A stretch of 64,000 nucleotides of DNA from Costus lasius (GCA_027563935.2 CM050449.1:89070371-89134370); one strand, 5' to 3'; shown: positions 33,010 through 46,825, numbered from the stretch's first letter. Notes: generated by a model not told the origin, from the sequence alone. Translations and numbers: made by a program.

Positions 33010-33420
33010 AAATTTTGACAACATTTCACTGCACTATCCACACATAGAACCTATGTATATAATATATATCATTTTCACTGTACTAAAAATTTTGAAAATA
33101 TTTTCACTGTACTATCCACACATAGACTTATATACATAATATATATCATATCCAAACTATCAGCTAAGTCTAACATTAAAGTTTAACAAATACTAAAACA
33201 ACAAACCATACATAACCATTAATTAAAATCAAATACTACCAAATCCAACAAACTACCACCAAACCATACATATTGTTCATGCAAATAAAATATCACCACA
33301 ATCCAACAAAATACTATAAAGAGTAGCAAACCAAACATAATGTGGTTCTAGCTAACAAAATATCAACACAATCCAACAAAATACTACCAAAATAGCAAAT
33401 AATACATCATCGTAAATACA
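33010..33420. repeat. degenerate direct repeats (about 70-77 bp)
   Basis: ACTATCCACACATAGA...ATATATATCAT occurs twice about 77 bases apart (33028 and 33106). Then A/C-rich units with CACAATCCAACAAAATACTA recur about 70 bases apart (near 33296 and 33366), with a weaker earlier copy. Non-coding. Confidence 0.6.
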
Positions 33421-36400
33421 AACCACCATAAGAAATCTAAACACATCATACATCCAACAACTCATTCACCAAGTCAAGCCACATATATCCTCCGGAGCTG
33501 AGAAGAAGAGCTCTGTGTTCTCTTTACTTTTACCAAGTATGATATATGCACAAAGTATACGGTCGCGTGGAACACCAATTCTACTCAATTCTATAAATAT
33601 TTCCTTTTTTATATACTCTTTCTCTGTAGTTCTAGGATTTACTTATTTCAAATATTCATGCTCTCGTTCATGCAACCAACCAATTACTTCAAAGTGCTAT
33701 GTGTATCCTATAAACAAACGAACACATTAAGCTTATTAGCATACTTCCACAAGAATATAATAGGAGCTCATTTATATGAGCTCATAAGCTTTATAGCGAG
33801 ATATCATTCACGAGAAAAAGATGGATGATGTGATACTGTTTATAGCCATGTCAAATGAGCCCGATTAATTAACTAAGAATCATGCACAATGTACCAGTCA
33901 TCACCTTTTTTTTTTGTTTAATTAATTTAATCCAAGTCAACAAGCACATTTCCTAACTGACAATGAATCCTAACAAACCTTTACCAAACACCATTATGAC
34001 CCAATAATCCAGCCACCATAAACGTGGCTTAGGAATTTTCCCAATGGATTAAATCGATCTAATCTTCCTAAATGGTTAGCTCTTCAGCTACAAGGCATAT
34101 CTCGTTCTTGTCAAAGTCCTTGTTGAAGCCAACTATAGTCTAGTTGACATGAATACGTAGTTGAAGCCTAAGTTTCCTACATTGACTTGATGGTGAAGGT
34201 CATGTACATATAAGACCGAGGTGACCTTGAACATTTAACTATCTTGATCAATTTATAACTCTCAAATGATGAGGTGTTACATATTCGTTGATGTATCTAC
34301 TTGCATGTTGGCTCGAGGATGTAATATGGTTCCACATGTTAGTGGAGACAAACTTGAGTTTCTACTTTTTAATATGTGTTATGTTATAGGTGAAGAATAC
34401 GTCCCAACTTTCAATAGTTTAGCGAAATATATAGGCAAGCTAACCGCAACAACTTGATGGTGCACAACTGCAGAAATTATAATGAGTAAAATTGAAATTT
34501 ACGAGCTACAATTTTGTTGTAATTTCAATTGCAAACTGGTTAATGAAAAGGTGGATTTTGACTACGAATGTGAAGAAGCAAAATTGAAGAAAGAGGAATA
34601 CCTTGTTGTGAGAAGTGAGGAGAAAGATCACCAGCCCCGCCTTCGTGTGAGTAGCTATGGAAGGGACCAAGTGTAGATTGGAGGGGAGATCGAAGGAGGG
34701 AGGTGCTTGAGAGCAGTGGCAATTGGAGGAGGGAGTTGAGGTGACCGGAGCAAGGAGGTCGATTGGAGCAGCGGCAGGAGTGAGCGAGGGGAAATAGATC
34801 GGGAGCAATAGTAGCGGCATGAGCAAGAGGGGGAACAGATCGGGAGCAACGTACGATTATAATCAGTGTGTTTTCCGTCCAAATTAGAGGAAAACAAAAT
34901 AGAGGAAAATATGTTAAAATTTCTCTTGAGTTTTCTTTCTGCTTTTTTTTTCCATCCAAATAAACAACGGAAAATTATGATTTTTTTTCTTTCTCTCGAT
35001 ATTTCCCTCCAAAGAAACACTGTAAAAGAAAAAAAAAGGATGAGAGGAAAAGAAATTAAGTGGAAACTACCTTCCAATCTCTTATAAATAGTTTTGCTAT
35101 TTGTTTTTTTTTCTTTTTTTTTTACCCTCATCACATGATGGAAGCCAGTGGTGTTATTTGGGATCACAATAATTTTGCATTCTAGTTCGCAAAATTCTCT
35201 TTACTTATACTTTAATTCTTGAGAAATTTACAATTTTGTCCTTGTGTAGTAAAATTCAATATTTTAAATTTTAAATTCATAACCCTAATGGTAGTAGCAT
35301 GAATTGAGTTAGTTCTGGCATCAAGAGATCACTCTGCAGATAAAGAATTTATAAGCACATAAGGAATAAATGACTAAACTCTTAGAAAATAAGATCTTGA
35401 AATAAAATACTCAAGGATAAGTTTTTAGGAGGAAGCTTTTTGGAGACTAGGTTTGAAGAGTAAGCGAGGAGATGTTCTTAGGAGGTAAGGCTTAGGAAAG
35501 ATTAAGTCATGCTCAACCTAATTTTACTCATCAACTAGAGATAACAACTACAAGATTTTTAATGGCTAGAAGACTAGTTCAGTGCACAAGCCATCGAAAA
35601 CATCTATGAAAGACATGTTTTCAATAGATAAACTAAATAATATGTGGCTAAGTAAAATGATCATACTTTATAGGAAAATATGCCATAGATCTCATAAAGA
35701 TAACATATCAAGGGGCAACAATAATATAAGAAGACAAGGATAAACATTGGGCAACTAAGAATCCCTCCTGAGCTTCATAATAAATATTAACAAATTGTAC
35801 ACTAGATAGGTACACAATTCTCTAGTCAAACTTCATAAGAGTGTCATGGCTTAACAAAACTAGTTAAATTGGTTATACACATTCATCCATAGATGTCCGC
35901 AATTGATCCACATTGGCAACCACATAGCAAGCTCATATACCTCTTATCTCTTACATGTACATTTTTTGCACACCATATCCTCATTTGCACTTAGTATCAC
36001 TATTCCCACTCAGTATCATCACTATAGGTTTGCTATGAAAGGACTATTAACAACTGAAATAGGGCTACTATTGCCTTTGCCTAAGAAGATGAATAGGTTA
36101 TATAAACATAGAGCACAATCAAAGCATCGTGTGGGCTTACATTCAAGATTCGAAGAGAAGGGGGGGGGGGGGGAGCGTTAATTAACCACCATTGAAGTAG
36201 AGAACAACTCTGGAGACACTAATGAGGATGCCTCAAAGCCATTGAAGAAGACCAAAGGAGGTTAACATAAAAAAGAGGCATAGTGCTATTATTTGCTTCG
36301 TTTTTAAATAAAAGAATTTATTATACCCTTGAGATTAGTCCAACTCAACCCTAAAGATTATAACACATTGAGAAGCCACCCGAGTGATAAAAGAATTTTA

Positions 36401-36427
36401 TAAATGAATTACATTGCATGTATTATG
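33421..36427. other. intergenic segment, no gene supported
   Basis: About 3 kb with open frames up to 170 codons on the minus strand (34506-35167), which are low-complexity Ser/Leu/Pro or Lys/Phe-rich and overlap in several frames. I treat them as chance. A run of G at about 36161-36174 is present. Confidence 0.35.
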
Positions 36428-37885
36428 TTGGTATATGCTCTAAATACCAATGAATGATAAATTATTTTAATATATATGTTATTATATTCATTTATGGTTT
36501 TTCAAGTTATTTTAATTATTTTATTTGCTTTATCTCTACGTGATATAAGTAATTATAATAATGTTATTAGAAAAATATGATTATTCTTTAAAAAATATTA
36601 TTAAAGATTGAAACAATAATAATACATTGATACTAGTATGTCTAGTGAGTAATAACAAGCATGCTATCATGAATATGAGATATCAAATTAACACATGGGT
36701 CTATATTAGAGAATTAACAAGATAAATAGATATGCCATGAAATTGCTACATAGATTGTTATGTGAGTGCTATAAGAGTTCTCATAGTAATAATACTTAAG
36801 ACTTATGGTCACCATGAATTTGTATATGACTAGATATATGCTTTTAGTAACAAGATGGACCATAAAGGTATACCTACATGTGTTTCAAACTATGACCTAG
36901 AATATCTATGATCAAAATAGTATTTATCTCTGCTATATAATGCGAATGGTATCTCAGTTCTCTTGATTAAGTGACATTAAATTTTAAGGTTATATGTAGA
37001 TGAATAAATATGTGATATTGATCTCATTTATTGAGTTAGCATACTTTCAAATAAAAATTTGTGATTGAACTCTACAAATATAAAACATTCTATGACTTAT
37101 GTTCAATTAAGTTACCAAGGACGAAGGATCAAACTATATAGTAATATTATCATATACAAGGTTATGTCAAATCATGACACTGTTATGACTTAGATGATAA
37201 TGTGTTATTAAACACCACTCACTATTTTTGATATTATACTTACTAGCATCACAAGGAACCTATGGATTAAAAAAAACCTCAAATTGAAGCCTGCATTACT
37301 ATAAGTGGAATGATAGGGACAAAGATCACTATAGTTGTAGCAAATCCAAATTCCAAATCATGATTCTTTTTTGCAAGATCAAATTAAAGGGTTTTAATTC
37401 AATTAGAATCAATTATGGCTCCTGCTAACCCTCCAATGACTTTGAATGAAGTTTTAGAATTGCACACATATTGGGGATGTAGGAAGCGGAGATGTGAAAT
37501 TCCCTAATAAATTTGGGGAAGAAAATGGGGAGACTTCCATTAATGGTAAAGGTCTTGCCAATAATTTTATAAAAGCTCCTCATTTCAAGTGTCACATGTA
37601 TAAAAGGTGGAGAGAGAGAACAAGTCCTTGTTGTCTGATTAGATGACAAGATATCATAGGCCTGTTCTTTTTCCTATTTGTGAGTTGACTAGATAAAAAA
37701 AGCTTTTTAGCCTTTAGTGCTAGTACTAGAGAGAGGAATAAAAGAGGTAAGGAGCTAGAAATGTCTTAGTCAAGATTTGATCTTATCATGAGATAAAGGT
37801 ACAATTTCTTTTCTTATCAAATTTTCTCGGATCAATACTTAATCATTGTTCTCCAACGGATATTCCAGCACAGGAATTAGCATAA
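36428..37885 (+). repeat. candidate solo copia LTR
   Basis: Begins TGTTGGTATATGCTCTAAATA, much like the copia A LTR start, and shows similar spaced words further on. Promoter-like TATAAAAGG occurs near 37605. The right end (about CCAGCACA near 37880) is a guess. No coding sequence follows. Confidence 0.35.
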
Positions 37886-38189
37886 TTTTCAAATGTACGA
37901 GATAGGGATGCATTATAATCATGTACAAGGTAGGGCGCACTTGTCATTAGCTTAGGTAATGTAGGAAAATTAATTACATAGTACATGCAACATTATCACA
38001 CAGTTCAACTATCACGTCATCAGCCCTCAGCCACCTCATCACAATGAGGGCTTGTTTGGTGTAGTTGTGTGCTTTTAGCAATGAGGTGAACAACGATAAA
38101 CAAATGGTTTTAAGGGCCTCCATCAATAGTGTAATAGATCTACATATTTGGGAATTGAAATCCCAAAACTATTCAAAGGAGAATAGGCC

Positions 38190-38518
38190 TGATAGAAATT
38201 AGAAGAAATATTAAAAGAGACGAGATGAATAAAAAATATTTTATTTGATAATTTCTTGCACACACTACAAATGATATAGTATTCTCTATTTATAGAGAGT
38301 TATATAAAGTTTGCAATAAATCTAATGTAACATAAAAATTAAATTATGTAATAACCTCTTCTTTTAATTTTCATCTTCAATGACAATTAACTTAACTTTA
38401 TTTTCATCTTCACCTTTCTTGGCAATAACTTTCACTTCAATTGCAATTTCTTAACTCCTATGGAATTAGCTAATCATCAATTTTAGCCACCAAGATAATT
38501 AAATTTAATTATTCTTCG
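38190..38518 (-). repeat. 3' LTR of copia D
   Basis: Plus-strand start TGATAGAAATTAG; the far end is CG where CA is expected. On the minus strand a purine tract AAGGGGGAGA lies just upstream. Matches 42562-42892. Confidence 0.9.
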
Positions 38519-39288
38519 ATTCTCCCCCTTAAATTTAATTTCCTTTGCATCCATCATGCCAAGTTGTGTCTTGAACTTTGAAAATAGATAAACTCCAAGT
38601 GGTTTAGTGAAAATATCATCAACTTGATCATGTGACTTGATGTGCACTAGTTCCACATTCTTGATCTTCACTTGTTCTCTAATGAAGTGAAATTTTAAGT
38701 CAATATGTTTGCTCCTTTCATGATATACCGGATTGCTAGTGCAATGGCAGATTTGTTGTCAATAAAAATTTTTGTAGCCCCTTTTTGTTGAACAAGCATA
38801 TAATCCAATAGCCTTCTAAGCCATATACAATGGCACACACAAGAAGATGCTGCAATATACTCTGCTTCGCATGTTGAGAGTGTAACATTTACTTATTTCT
38901 TTAATGACCAAGTAAAAGCAGTGTCTCCCATATAAAAGACAAATCCAGTGGTACTCCTTCTATCATCAAAGTCACCACCCCAATCACTATTTGCATATTC
39001 AACCAATTCAAATTTATTAGAATGTGAATACTATAATTCTTGCGAGAGAGTACCTTTGATGTATCTCAAAATTCTTTTAGCCGCCTTCCAATGAGTTGAT
39101 TTAGGCTACTCCATGAATCTACTTATTAATCCAACACCATAAAGTATATCAGGCCTTAAACATGTTAAATATCTTAGGCTTCCAACTAAACTTTTATAAA
39201 GTGTTGGATCAATAACTTTTCCTTCATCTTCTTTTGAAAGTTTAACTCCACAATTAACTGGGGTGCTAATTGGATGACAATCTTCCAT
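38483..39288 (-). pseudogene. copia D RNase H and end of reverse transcriptase
   Basis: The minus strand reads DCHPISTPVNCGVKLSKEDE and YKSLVGSLRYLTCLRPDILY. With frame changes it goes on to the RNase H pieces SDWGGDFDDRRSTTGFVFY and CEAEYIAASSC, then ends VELVHIKSHDQVDDIFTKPL. It is broken by stops near 39105 and 38910. Confidence 0.85.
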
Positions 39289-39450
39289 TTTAAAATGCTT
39301 CAGTACTTCCTTTGCATAAGTTTCTTGTGAAATAAATATACCTTGTGAACTTTACTTTACTTCAATACCAAGAAAATAAGACATCAATCCCATGTTGGTC
39401 ATGTCAATTCCTTCATCATTGCTAGCTTGAAGTCTTCAAACATGAGTGGA

Positions 39451-39960
39451 TCATTTCCTGTAAAGATTAGATCCATCCACATACAAGCATAGATATAGCA
39501 TCTTTCCACTCATTTCTTTATAATACAAGGCATATTCATATGGGCATTGTGTAAAATTGTTATTTTTAAGATAAGCATCTATTCTTATATTCCATGCCCT
39601 TGGAGCTTCCTTTAAGCCATAAAGTGCTTTCTTCAATCTTAACACTTTGTTCTCATGTCCTTTTCTAACATAGCCCTTTGATTGTTCAACATAAACTTCT
39701 TCTTCAAGAAAACCATTCAAAAAAGCAAATTTGACATCTAGTTAAAAAATTTGCCATTTGTTTTGAGAAGCTAAAGAAATGAGCAATCTAATGGTTTCCA
39801 ATCTAGCAACAAGGGCAAATACCTCATCATAGTCGATTCCAGCTTGTTGCTTGTAGCCTTTTACTACTAGTCCAGCTTTGTACTTCTCCACCTTTCCTTG
39901 TGCATTTTTCTTTACTTTAAAAACCCATTTGACTCCAATGGGTTCATGGCCTTGAGGCAA
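39451..39960 (-). pseudogene. copia D reverse transcriptase, frameshift inside YVDD
   Basis: Two frames separated by a stop cover PIGVKWVFKVKKNAQGKVEK, GYKQQAGIDYDEVFALVARL, then [14 protein letters not shown] and [13 protein letters not shown]. The catalytic block reads LCLYVDG and then leaves frame. Compared with the family, one extra G sits between the two Asp codons, so the second catalytic Asp is lost. Confidence 0.85.
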
Positions 39961-40256
39961 AGTGCATAGTTCCCATGTTTTATTCTTCTCTATAGATTAA
40001 TCTCCTCATCCATTGCTCTTTTCCAATTATCATCTTTGATAGCATCTTCAAGTAACACAACATCTTCATTAGTAAAAAGGCAAATAAGATTGAGTTGATT
40101 TGTCACCTCATATAATTCTTGTATGCTCCTTGTTCTTCTTGGAATTGGACTATCTTCAAACAAAGTTGTAGTTGATGAAGTTGTTGAGGATGATGATGAT
40201 GAAGACTCTTCAACTATGGCTTTGATTTGGTCTTCTTCCCTATCTGTGCTCCAATC

Positions 40257-41079
40257 TCATGCTTCTTCTTCATTTAAGTCTACATCTCTACTCACAATGA
40301 CTTTATTTTCATGTGAATCAACTAGCTTGTAAGCTTTATAATTTTCATTATATCCAATGAAGATGTATTTGATACTTTTATCATCTAACTTTTTCCTTTT
40401 TTGATCATGAACATGAGCATATACAATAGACCCAAAAATCTTTAAATGAGAGATATTGGGCTTCTTACCACTCCATGCTTCTTGTGATGTCACTTCTTAT
40501 AAGGTTTTGGTTAGACATCTACTGAGTAAATATATCGAGCAAGCCACCGCTTCTCCACAAAATTCTTTAGGCATTTTTTTGCTTTATAGCATACTCCTCA
40601 CCATGTCAAGGATAGTTCAGTTTTTTCTTTCGGCTACTCCATTTTATTGTGGGGAATAAGGTGTCGTCAATAATCTTCTAATGTCATTCTCTTGACAAAA
40701 TAACTCAAAACACTTGGATGTAAATTCTCCTCCACGATCGGATCTCAATGTTTTGCTTGTTTGGCCACTTTGATTCTCCACTTGTTTTTTGAATCTTTTG
40801 AATGTTTTAAGTGCCTCCGATTTCTCCTTTAGGGAAGTACACCCATGTCTTCCTACTAAAATCATCAATAAAAGTTAGAAAATAACGATGCTCACCATAG
40901 AAGGATGGAGAAATTGGTCCACATATGTTGGTATGGATGAGCTCAAGAGGTTTCTTTGCATGATATGTTGACTCCTTTGGAAAGCTTTTTCTTGGTTGTT
41001 TGGAAAGAACACATTCTTCACATAAATGATATTGTGTATGGATATGAGGAAGGCCTTCTACCATTTCTTTGCTTGACAA
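40257..41079 (-). pseudogene. copia D integrase
   Basis: Pieces in order on the minus strand: HYHLCEECVLSKQPRKSF-type zinc region and IHTNICGPI (first Asp replaced by Asn), TLRSDRGGEF (second Asp), TPYSPQ, then AWSGKKPNISHLKIFGSIVY and FIGYNENYKAYKL of the C-terminal part. It is split by frameshifts near 40830 and 40640. Confidence 0.83.
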
Positions 41080-41277
41080 TAACTTGAGAGCACCAAAGTT
41101 AACATGTCTAAATCTTAAATGTCATAACCAAGAGCTATCATTCATTTTGGCATTTAAACACATAGTATCAACATGTTTTATGTTCAACATAAATAATTTG
41201 TTCTTTGACATTTCAACTTGTGCTACTAACTTCATATCTCTATTTCTCAAAAAAAGACTTCTATCTTTCATGTGCAC

Positions 41278-41781
41278 TTATATCCTTTTTTCCAAAAGTT
41301 GGCCAAGACTTAGGATATTAGTTTTCATATTGGACACATAATAGACATTGGAAATGAAATGATGATTTTCTTCTTTAGATTGAATGAGAATTTTACATTT
41401 TCCCTTCACTTCTACCTTTGAGAAATTTCCAAATGATACATGCCCATGAGGTGCTTCATCCAACTACATAAACATGTACTTGTGCCCACACATATGATTA
41501 CTTACTCCACTATCCAAATACCAAAGATCTTGATTGCCTCCATCATCTTCCTTTTGTGCTAGCAATAAAATTGATTCATCTTCTTTTTCTTCTTTTTTCA
41601 CATAGTTAACCCTCTCATCAACTTGATTAGATTTATTATACCAACAATTCGATGAAAAATGACCAAGCTTATTGCATGTGTAACAATGAACTTTAGATTT
41701 ATCATACCTTCCACCTCTTGAGAAACCACCTCTTTTTTGTTCTCTTCTTGTATATTCTTCATCACCATGATTTTGTTGCAC
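41278..41781 (-). pseudogene. copia D gag zinc knuckle and protease
   Basis: Encodes KVHCYTCNKLGHFSSNCWYN, a CCHC zinc knuckle, followed by LWYLDSGVSNHMCG, the protease active site with Asp-Ser-Gly intact. A stop near 41464 interrupts; the next frame carries GKCKILIQSKEE and FISNVYYVSNMKTNILSLGQ. Confidence 0.85.
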
Positions 41782-41787
41782 TTGTCT

Positions 41788-42536
41788 TCAGCCTCTTCCA
41801 TAGAACTCACCACGGCCTCTACCTCTTCTGTGGCCTTTACCACGATAGCTTCCCCTTTCTCCTCTTGCTTCCTCATTTTTATCTTTAAGAGAGAGCTTAC
41901 ATTGAAGAGCTTGTTCAAAGGTCTCTTGCTTCTTCCTTTGAAGCCTTTGCTCATGAGTTTGGAAAGAACTCATGAGTTCATCAATGGTCATGGTCTCTAG
42001 ATCTTTTGCCTCCTCTATCGCCACTGCAATATAATCAAATTTTGCATCTAACGAGCGTAGGATTTTCTCCACCACTCGATTATCTTGTAAGAATCCCCAT
42101 TCCTTTTTAATTGGTTGACCACAGTCAACACACTTGTGAAGTGGTCCGATATGGATTCTCCCTCTTTCATCTTTAAACTTTCAAATTCACCACAAAGGGA
42201 TTGTAATCATACCTTTTTTACCTTCTCAATTCCTTTAAAAGAGTTTTGGAGAATCTCTCATGCTTGCTTGGAGTTAGTGGCGATGGCGATCCTCTCAAAT
42301 GTTCCTTCATCTACTCCTTGGTAGATCAAGAAGAGAGCCTTTTTATCTTTCTTCCTTGTCTCCTTCAAGGATTCTCTTTGATTTGCCACTAGAATAGCTT
42401 CATCTTGGGGTTCAACATACCCCTTCTCTACTAGCTCCCACACATCTTGAGAACCAAGCAATGCCTTCATTTGAATATTCCAACTTTCATAGTTGTTGGT
42501 AAGGCGGGGAGTAGGAAATGACATATTAGAGGCCAT
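41788..42536 (-). pseudogene. copia D gag
   Basis: Starts at ATG 42534-42536 ([20 protein letters not shown]) just after the PBS. The next part includes [15 protein letters not shown] and [19 protein letters not shown] frame break near 42258 and a stop near 42080 follow, then [36 protein letters not shown] and an Arg/Gly-rich end. This is a typical copia Gag. Confidence 0.85.
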
Positions 42537-42546
42537 GATTAATGTG

Positions 42547-42558
42547 GCTCTGATACCA
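42547..42558 (-). other. copia D primer-binding site
   Basis: On the minus strand TGGTATCAGAGC, the exact plant copia iMet PBS, three bases from the 5' LTR. Confidence 0.93.
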
Positions 42559-42561
42559 CTT

Positions 42562-42892
42562 TGATAGAAATTGGAAGAAGTATTGAAACAGACAAGATGA
42601 ATAAGAAATATTCTATTTGATAATTTCTTGCACACACTACAAATGACATAACATTCTCTATTTATAGAGAGTTCTACAAAATTTGCAATAAATCTAATGT
42701 AATATAAACATAAAATTCTGTAATAACCTCCTCTTTTAATTTTCATCTTCAATGATAATTAACTTAACTTTATTTTCATCCTTTCAACTTCCTTGGCAAT
42801 AACCTTCACTTCAATTGCAATTTCTTAACTTCTATGGAATTAACTAGTCATCAATTTTAGTCACCAAGATAATTAAATTTAATTATTCTTCA
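42562..42892 (-). repeat. 5' LTR of copia D
   Basis: Plus-strand ends TGATAGAAATTGG and AATTATTCTTCA (TG...CA). Followed by the duplicated target AGGCC. Confidence 0.92.
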
Positions 42893-42897
42893 AGGCC

Positions 42898-44399
42898 TTC
42901 ATAAAGGCCCTTCCTAAGGTCCGAATCTTAATCATACCATCATGCACTCAAATGAACCATCCAATTAAAATCGAAAAAGAACCAAAATTTTCTCTTTTTG
43001 CTTTAACTTACTACTTCTATCCAATCTTTGAGAGCATGAACCGAGACCTCTCACACTCAAGCAAGAATCAGACCAGATGTTTGCATTAGATTGTTCCTTC
43101 TACCATGACACCCAAATCTTATATTGTTATCACTTATTATTGTTTCATATTTCTTAATTATATATTATACTATAATTCAGCTAGATTTACTCCAATAAGA
43201 AAGCATTCTCAAAGAAAGAAACATGAATTTACACCTAAACCTTTCCGATATTTTACTTCTTCAGTATGAATAAGGATCATATAAACAGTGGATGTGGACA
43301 GAAGAGAATGAGAGTTTTTAGGTTGAACCTTTAGCTTAGAGTGCATTAATATGATTTAATAAGATCACATACAAAAGCATTAATTTAATTTTACCATTAA
43401 AAAAATAGCTTCAGTGGTGGTATTTGCTCCATCAAGAGAAGGAGATCTCTGGATATCGATACGATTGGGTGGCTGCAGGATCCGCTTATGAGGGAAGTGC
43501 AGTTGGCAGCTCAGACCGTGGTTTGATTTTGTATCTCTTGCATCTCGAGAGCAAGAGGAACAAAGGGCAATCAAAATTAGTCAATCTAGGGTTCTTCAAT
43601 CCATTGCTTTTAGTTGTGTCAAACCCGATGGCTCTGCTATCAGTGCCATGAGTTCTACCTGCTCTGCTGCCAAGGCATGTGTGAGAAAGATTCACAACAC
43701 TACTTGAGAGCTAAGTTTGTTTGAGCCTTGCCAAGAACGTGAGAATAGCAAAAATAGAGATTTGTCTTGTAATGTCGACAAGAGGAGTTGATTTATTGGA
43801 AATGAGGCAATGAGAATTGCATCTCTTTCAAAAATGGCATAGGAAATATATATGAAATTGGAGTGTGCAAGGAACACCAAGTGAGTTTTTGCTCTCAACT
43901 ATATCATTTTTTTTGGAATGTATATGGATAAAATTTTATTTTTGGTGGATGATATATTTTGGTGCACAAAAGACATTAATGTTTGATTGAGTATATTCTA
44001 AAGCATTATTTATATAAACTATTTATAAGAAAATGCCAAATTATATTTTATTTCTTCATGAAATGTTTAAACTATATTAAAGAATTTGGAATGACTTTTT
44101 AACAAGAAGACCCAAATGCATAAAAAATGATTATTAATAAAAGTGACAAAGTATTAATGACTATCCTTACTAGACACAAGACTTAGATATTAAATATCTG
44201 AATGAACTAGAAAAAATAGAGAGAAATGCCAAATTTACATGCCTCACAATAAAATACTAGGCAGATCTTCAAAGATGGATGACTTAAACAATAGTGCCAC
44301 TAATATGAAGATAGGTGGGAGGAGGTAAATGCTCAATAAGAAATGAAAAATGAATCTACTAGTGCATATACTCTTCTAGTCTTAAGTCTTGCACCAATT
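42898..44399. other. segment with one gene-like patch
   Basis: Mostly AT-rich with no gene. 43420-43700 is more balanced and open in two plus-strand frames, but no domain is recognised and no splice model is supported. Confidence 0.3.
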
Positions 44400-45390
44400 G
44401 TTACCTTGGTCCTGAAATAAATAATATGAAGGGACAAATATTATAAAATAATTGGAGATTTTTATGGAGACACATAATAAAATTAATAGGAGATTGTGGA
44501 ATATAAAGAACATCATAGAGAATAATATGAGTATTAATGTAGATAGTTTCAACGCTTGTGACATGAAAAAGGGATCCATATGCTATAGATATTGGTTGAT
44601 GATGACAATTAAGAGATAGAGATGTAAATAATGCCTTGTTACCTATCATGTGAGAACATGCACTAGAATTAGGAATCCAAGAGCTGCTAGAAGTGGAAAG
44701 TGAGACTATACTAGGTATTGAGGTGGAGAATGTCACAAGAGTCATAGAAAGATCTAATATATGAGACATTGATGAAGAAGTATTTCATTCTTAGAGGAGG
44801 AGACAATAATCATAGTCCAAGAAAAATCATCAACAGATGTCATAATACTTCTCGAACTTTTGCCAATTAACAATCTAATGTATGGTTGGTTTAGTTACAA
44901 TGTGTACATGATGGAAAACCCCTTCCATGGCCATATCCATGGCTTGTACTTGAACCTTTGCCTTAACTAATAATTTGTGATGCTACCAATGCACTGTTGG
45001 TGTCCCTCGCACATTAAGACTTGCATAAGCTTGGAGAGTGCATTCTAAATATTTAGAATCTACGGTCATTGATCCTTTGTTGTTAAGAAAGAGTCATTAA
45101 AAATAGAGAGTAACTTAGCAACGAGAAAGTCCTAACTCTGTTGTAGAGAAAAATCTGCTATAGGAGGATGATATTGGGATAATTCATTCAACTTTCCTTT
45201 AAGTAATGAATAATATTATAGAAGAGGATGACCATCCTACATTATAGAACAAAATTTCTTTATATAATTTGTGTAAATGATAAATATTTTATTGTGGAGC
45301 ATATGTGACGTCAATACATGCTAAATTGCCTAATGTGCAAAATATGATTATGGAGGCAATGTTTCCTTCCATATTATTCATGAGTGTAAT
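44400..45390 (-). pseudogene. Ty1/copia fragment E (gag end and protease)
   Basis: The minus strand reads, with stops, GYGHGRGFPSCTHCN and TNHTLDC, a CCHC knuckle with its Arg/Gly-rich lead (about 44860-44960). Next comes WIPNSSACSHMIGNKALFTS (44400-44769), the protease region with the catalytic Asp changed to Asn, then VLYIPQSPINFI. No LTRs are identified beside it. Confidence 0.7.
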
Positions 45391-45717
45391 GAAAACCAAG
45401 GTTTCAAATTTTAGTTCAAAATCATATATTAGTCCCTAAGGAGGAGAAGAAGAAGCTCGCCACTCATCACTCATCTGCCTCTACTACTCCTATTCTTTGG
45501 AGCATCGACTTGCCTGAATGTTGCAAGAGTAGTTGAAAATGGACTCATTGCAAGAGTAGCTGGAGCACATGCATTAAAGGAGTAGTGGAACAAATGACGA
45601 GGGCGAGTGGTGAGCTTTCTTTCCCCTTGTTCTCCTCCGCCTCCTTCTTCTTCTTCTTTCTTCTTATGCTCTACTTAGCTACAAGTCCATGTACTAGTCC
45701 CTACTTGTGTCAATGCA

Positions 45718-46825
45718 TGATGTTTTGCATTTACATAGTATTTTTAGTATATTTTTACTGTAAAATTTCTTCTTTTTCTATGATATTTATACTTTGACTT
45801 AAATTCTTGTAATTATTTAGAATCTTCACCTCTATTCGCTTTTATCATATTTTAGGGAAAAATGACTTATTTTTTATGGATTTTGAAAGATCTAAGCACA
45901 TGGATGGATTCTGGACACTAAGACGATGTCTCCCATAAAATTTTATGTAAATCGGAGCTTCACAAAAATTATGGTCCGCTTGAGAAATTATGGTCGGGCT
46001 ATGACATATATCATTGCCATGAAGTTCTCGGCCCGAAGACTAAATGAATTTGCATAGTAAAAATTATGGCTCACCCGTAATTTCTATCATGGCCATAATT
46101 CTCTTGGCATGTTTTGATAAAATCCCATCGATAAGATTACAGCTCGCTTGTGATAATTGTCATGGCTATAATTTCTTCTATCAGTCACAATTTTAAGTTG
46201 TTCTTGCCCGATTTGGCTCATTTTCAAGCTAGATTTTGAGGAAAACTCTTTGGAAGTGCCAAAAGGTTTTTAGCAAGTTTTTAGATGGTTTCAAGGGACT
46301 TTTGGCAAGTTTTCTAAAGGAGTTTCGCAAGGGGGCGAAAGCAAGGGTGACAGGGCAGCAACGATAGCTATTCTCTTCATTACAAGGCTTTTGTTCTTCT
46401 TTTTCTACATTGATGTTCACGAGGGAGCCCTCATCTTATCTTCCTTTGTCAATTTCATCATTATTTGTCAAGAGCTCAATGGATTTATTTTGGGTTAATA
46501 ACCATGAAAGTAGAGAATTAACTCGGGTAAATATCAAATTGTGCTACTGAAAAGGGGCAATGTGTACAATCGGAGAAATCCCCTTCAGAATAGTAAAACC
46601 CTTCAACAAGATGATTTTTGCTATTGATGTTATATGACACAGAGTGATGAACCCGAAGTTCTGATCTTTCATAACTTGATAACAATATATGTTGCCATTT
46701 GCTAGTTAATTTAGTAGATAAATTTAGTCTGATTCTAAATTCACTTTATTTTGATCCATCAAGCTATCAATCTTCAAATTAGTTGGTACTTGGTCATCGG
46801 TCCTTATGGGATGGTAAGCCCACCA
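45718..46825 (+). repeat. 5' LTR of the gypsy element
   Basis: Aligned with 50250-51718 along most of its length. It lacks about 290 bases that the 3' LTR has at about 51010-51300, and about 40 bases near its end. It contains repeated ATGGTC/CATGGCCATAAT words in both orientations. Confidence 0.9.

Larger units (their letters stand above)
38190..42892 (-). mobile_element. Ty1/copia retrotransposon D, complete but broken
   Basis: About 4.7 kb with LTRs of 329 and 331 bp, and AGGCC duplicated on both sides (38185-38189 and 42893-42897). On the minus strand: LTR, iMet-type PBS, gag with CCHC, protease, integrase, reverse transcriptase, RNase H, PPT, LTR. Many frameshifts and stops break the single polyprotein. 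A small, compact element compared with A and B. Confidence 0.93.

Noticed and set aside
34506..35167. Minus-strand frames of 106-170 codons
   Set aside because: Low-complexity Ser/Leu/Pro or Phe/Lys stretches overlapping in three frames, with no domain.
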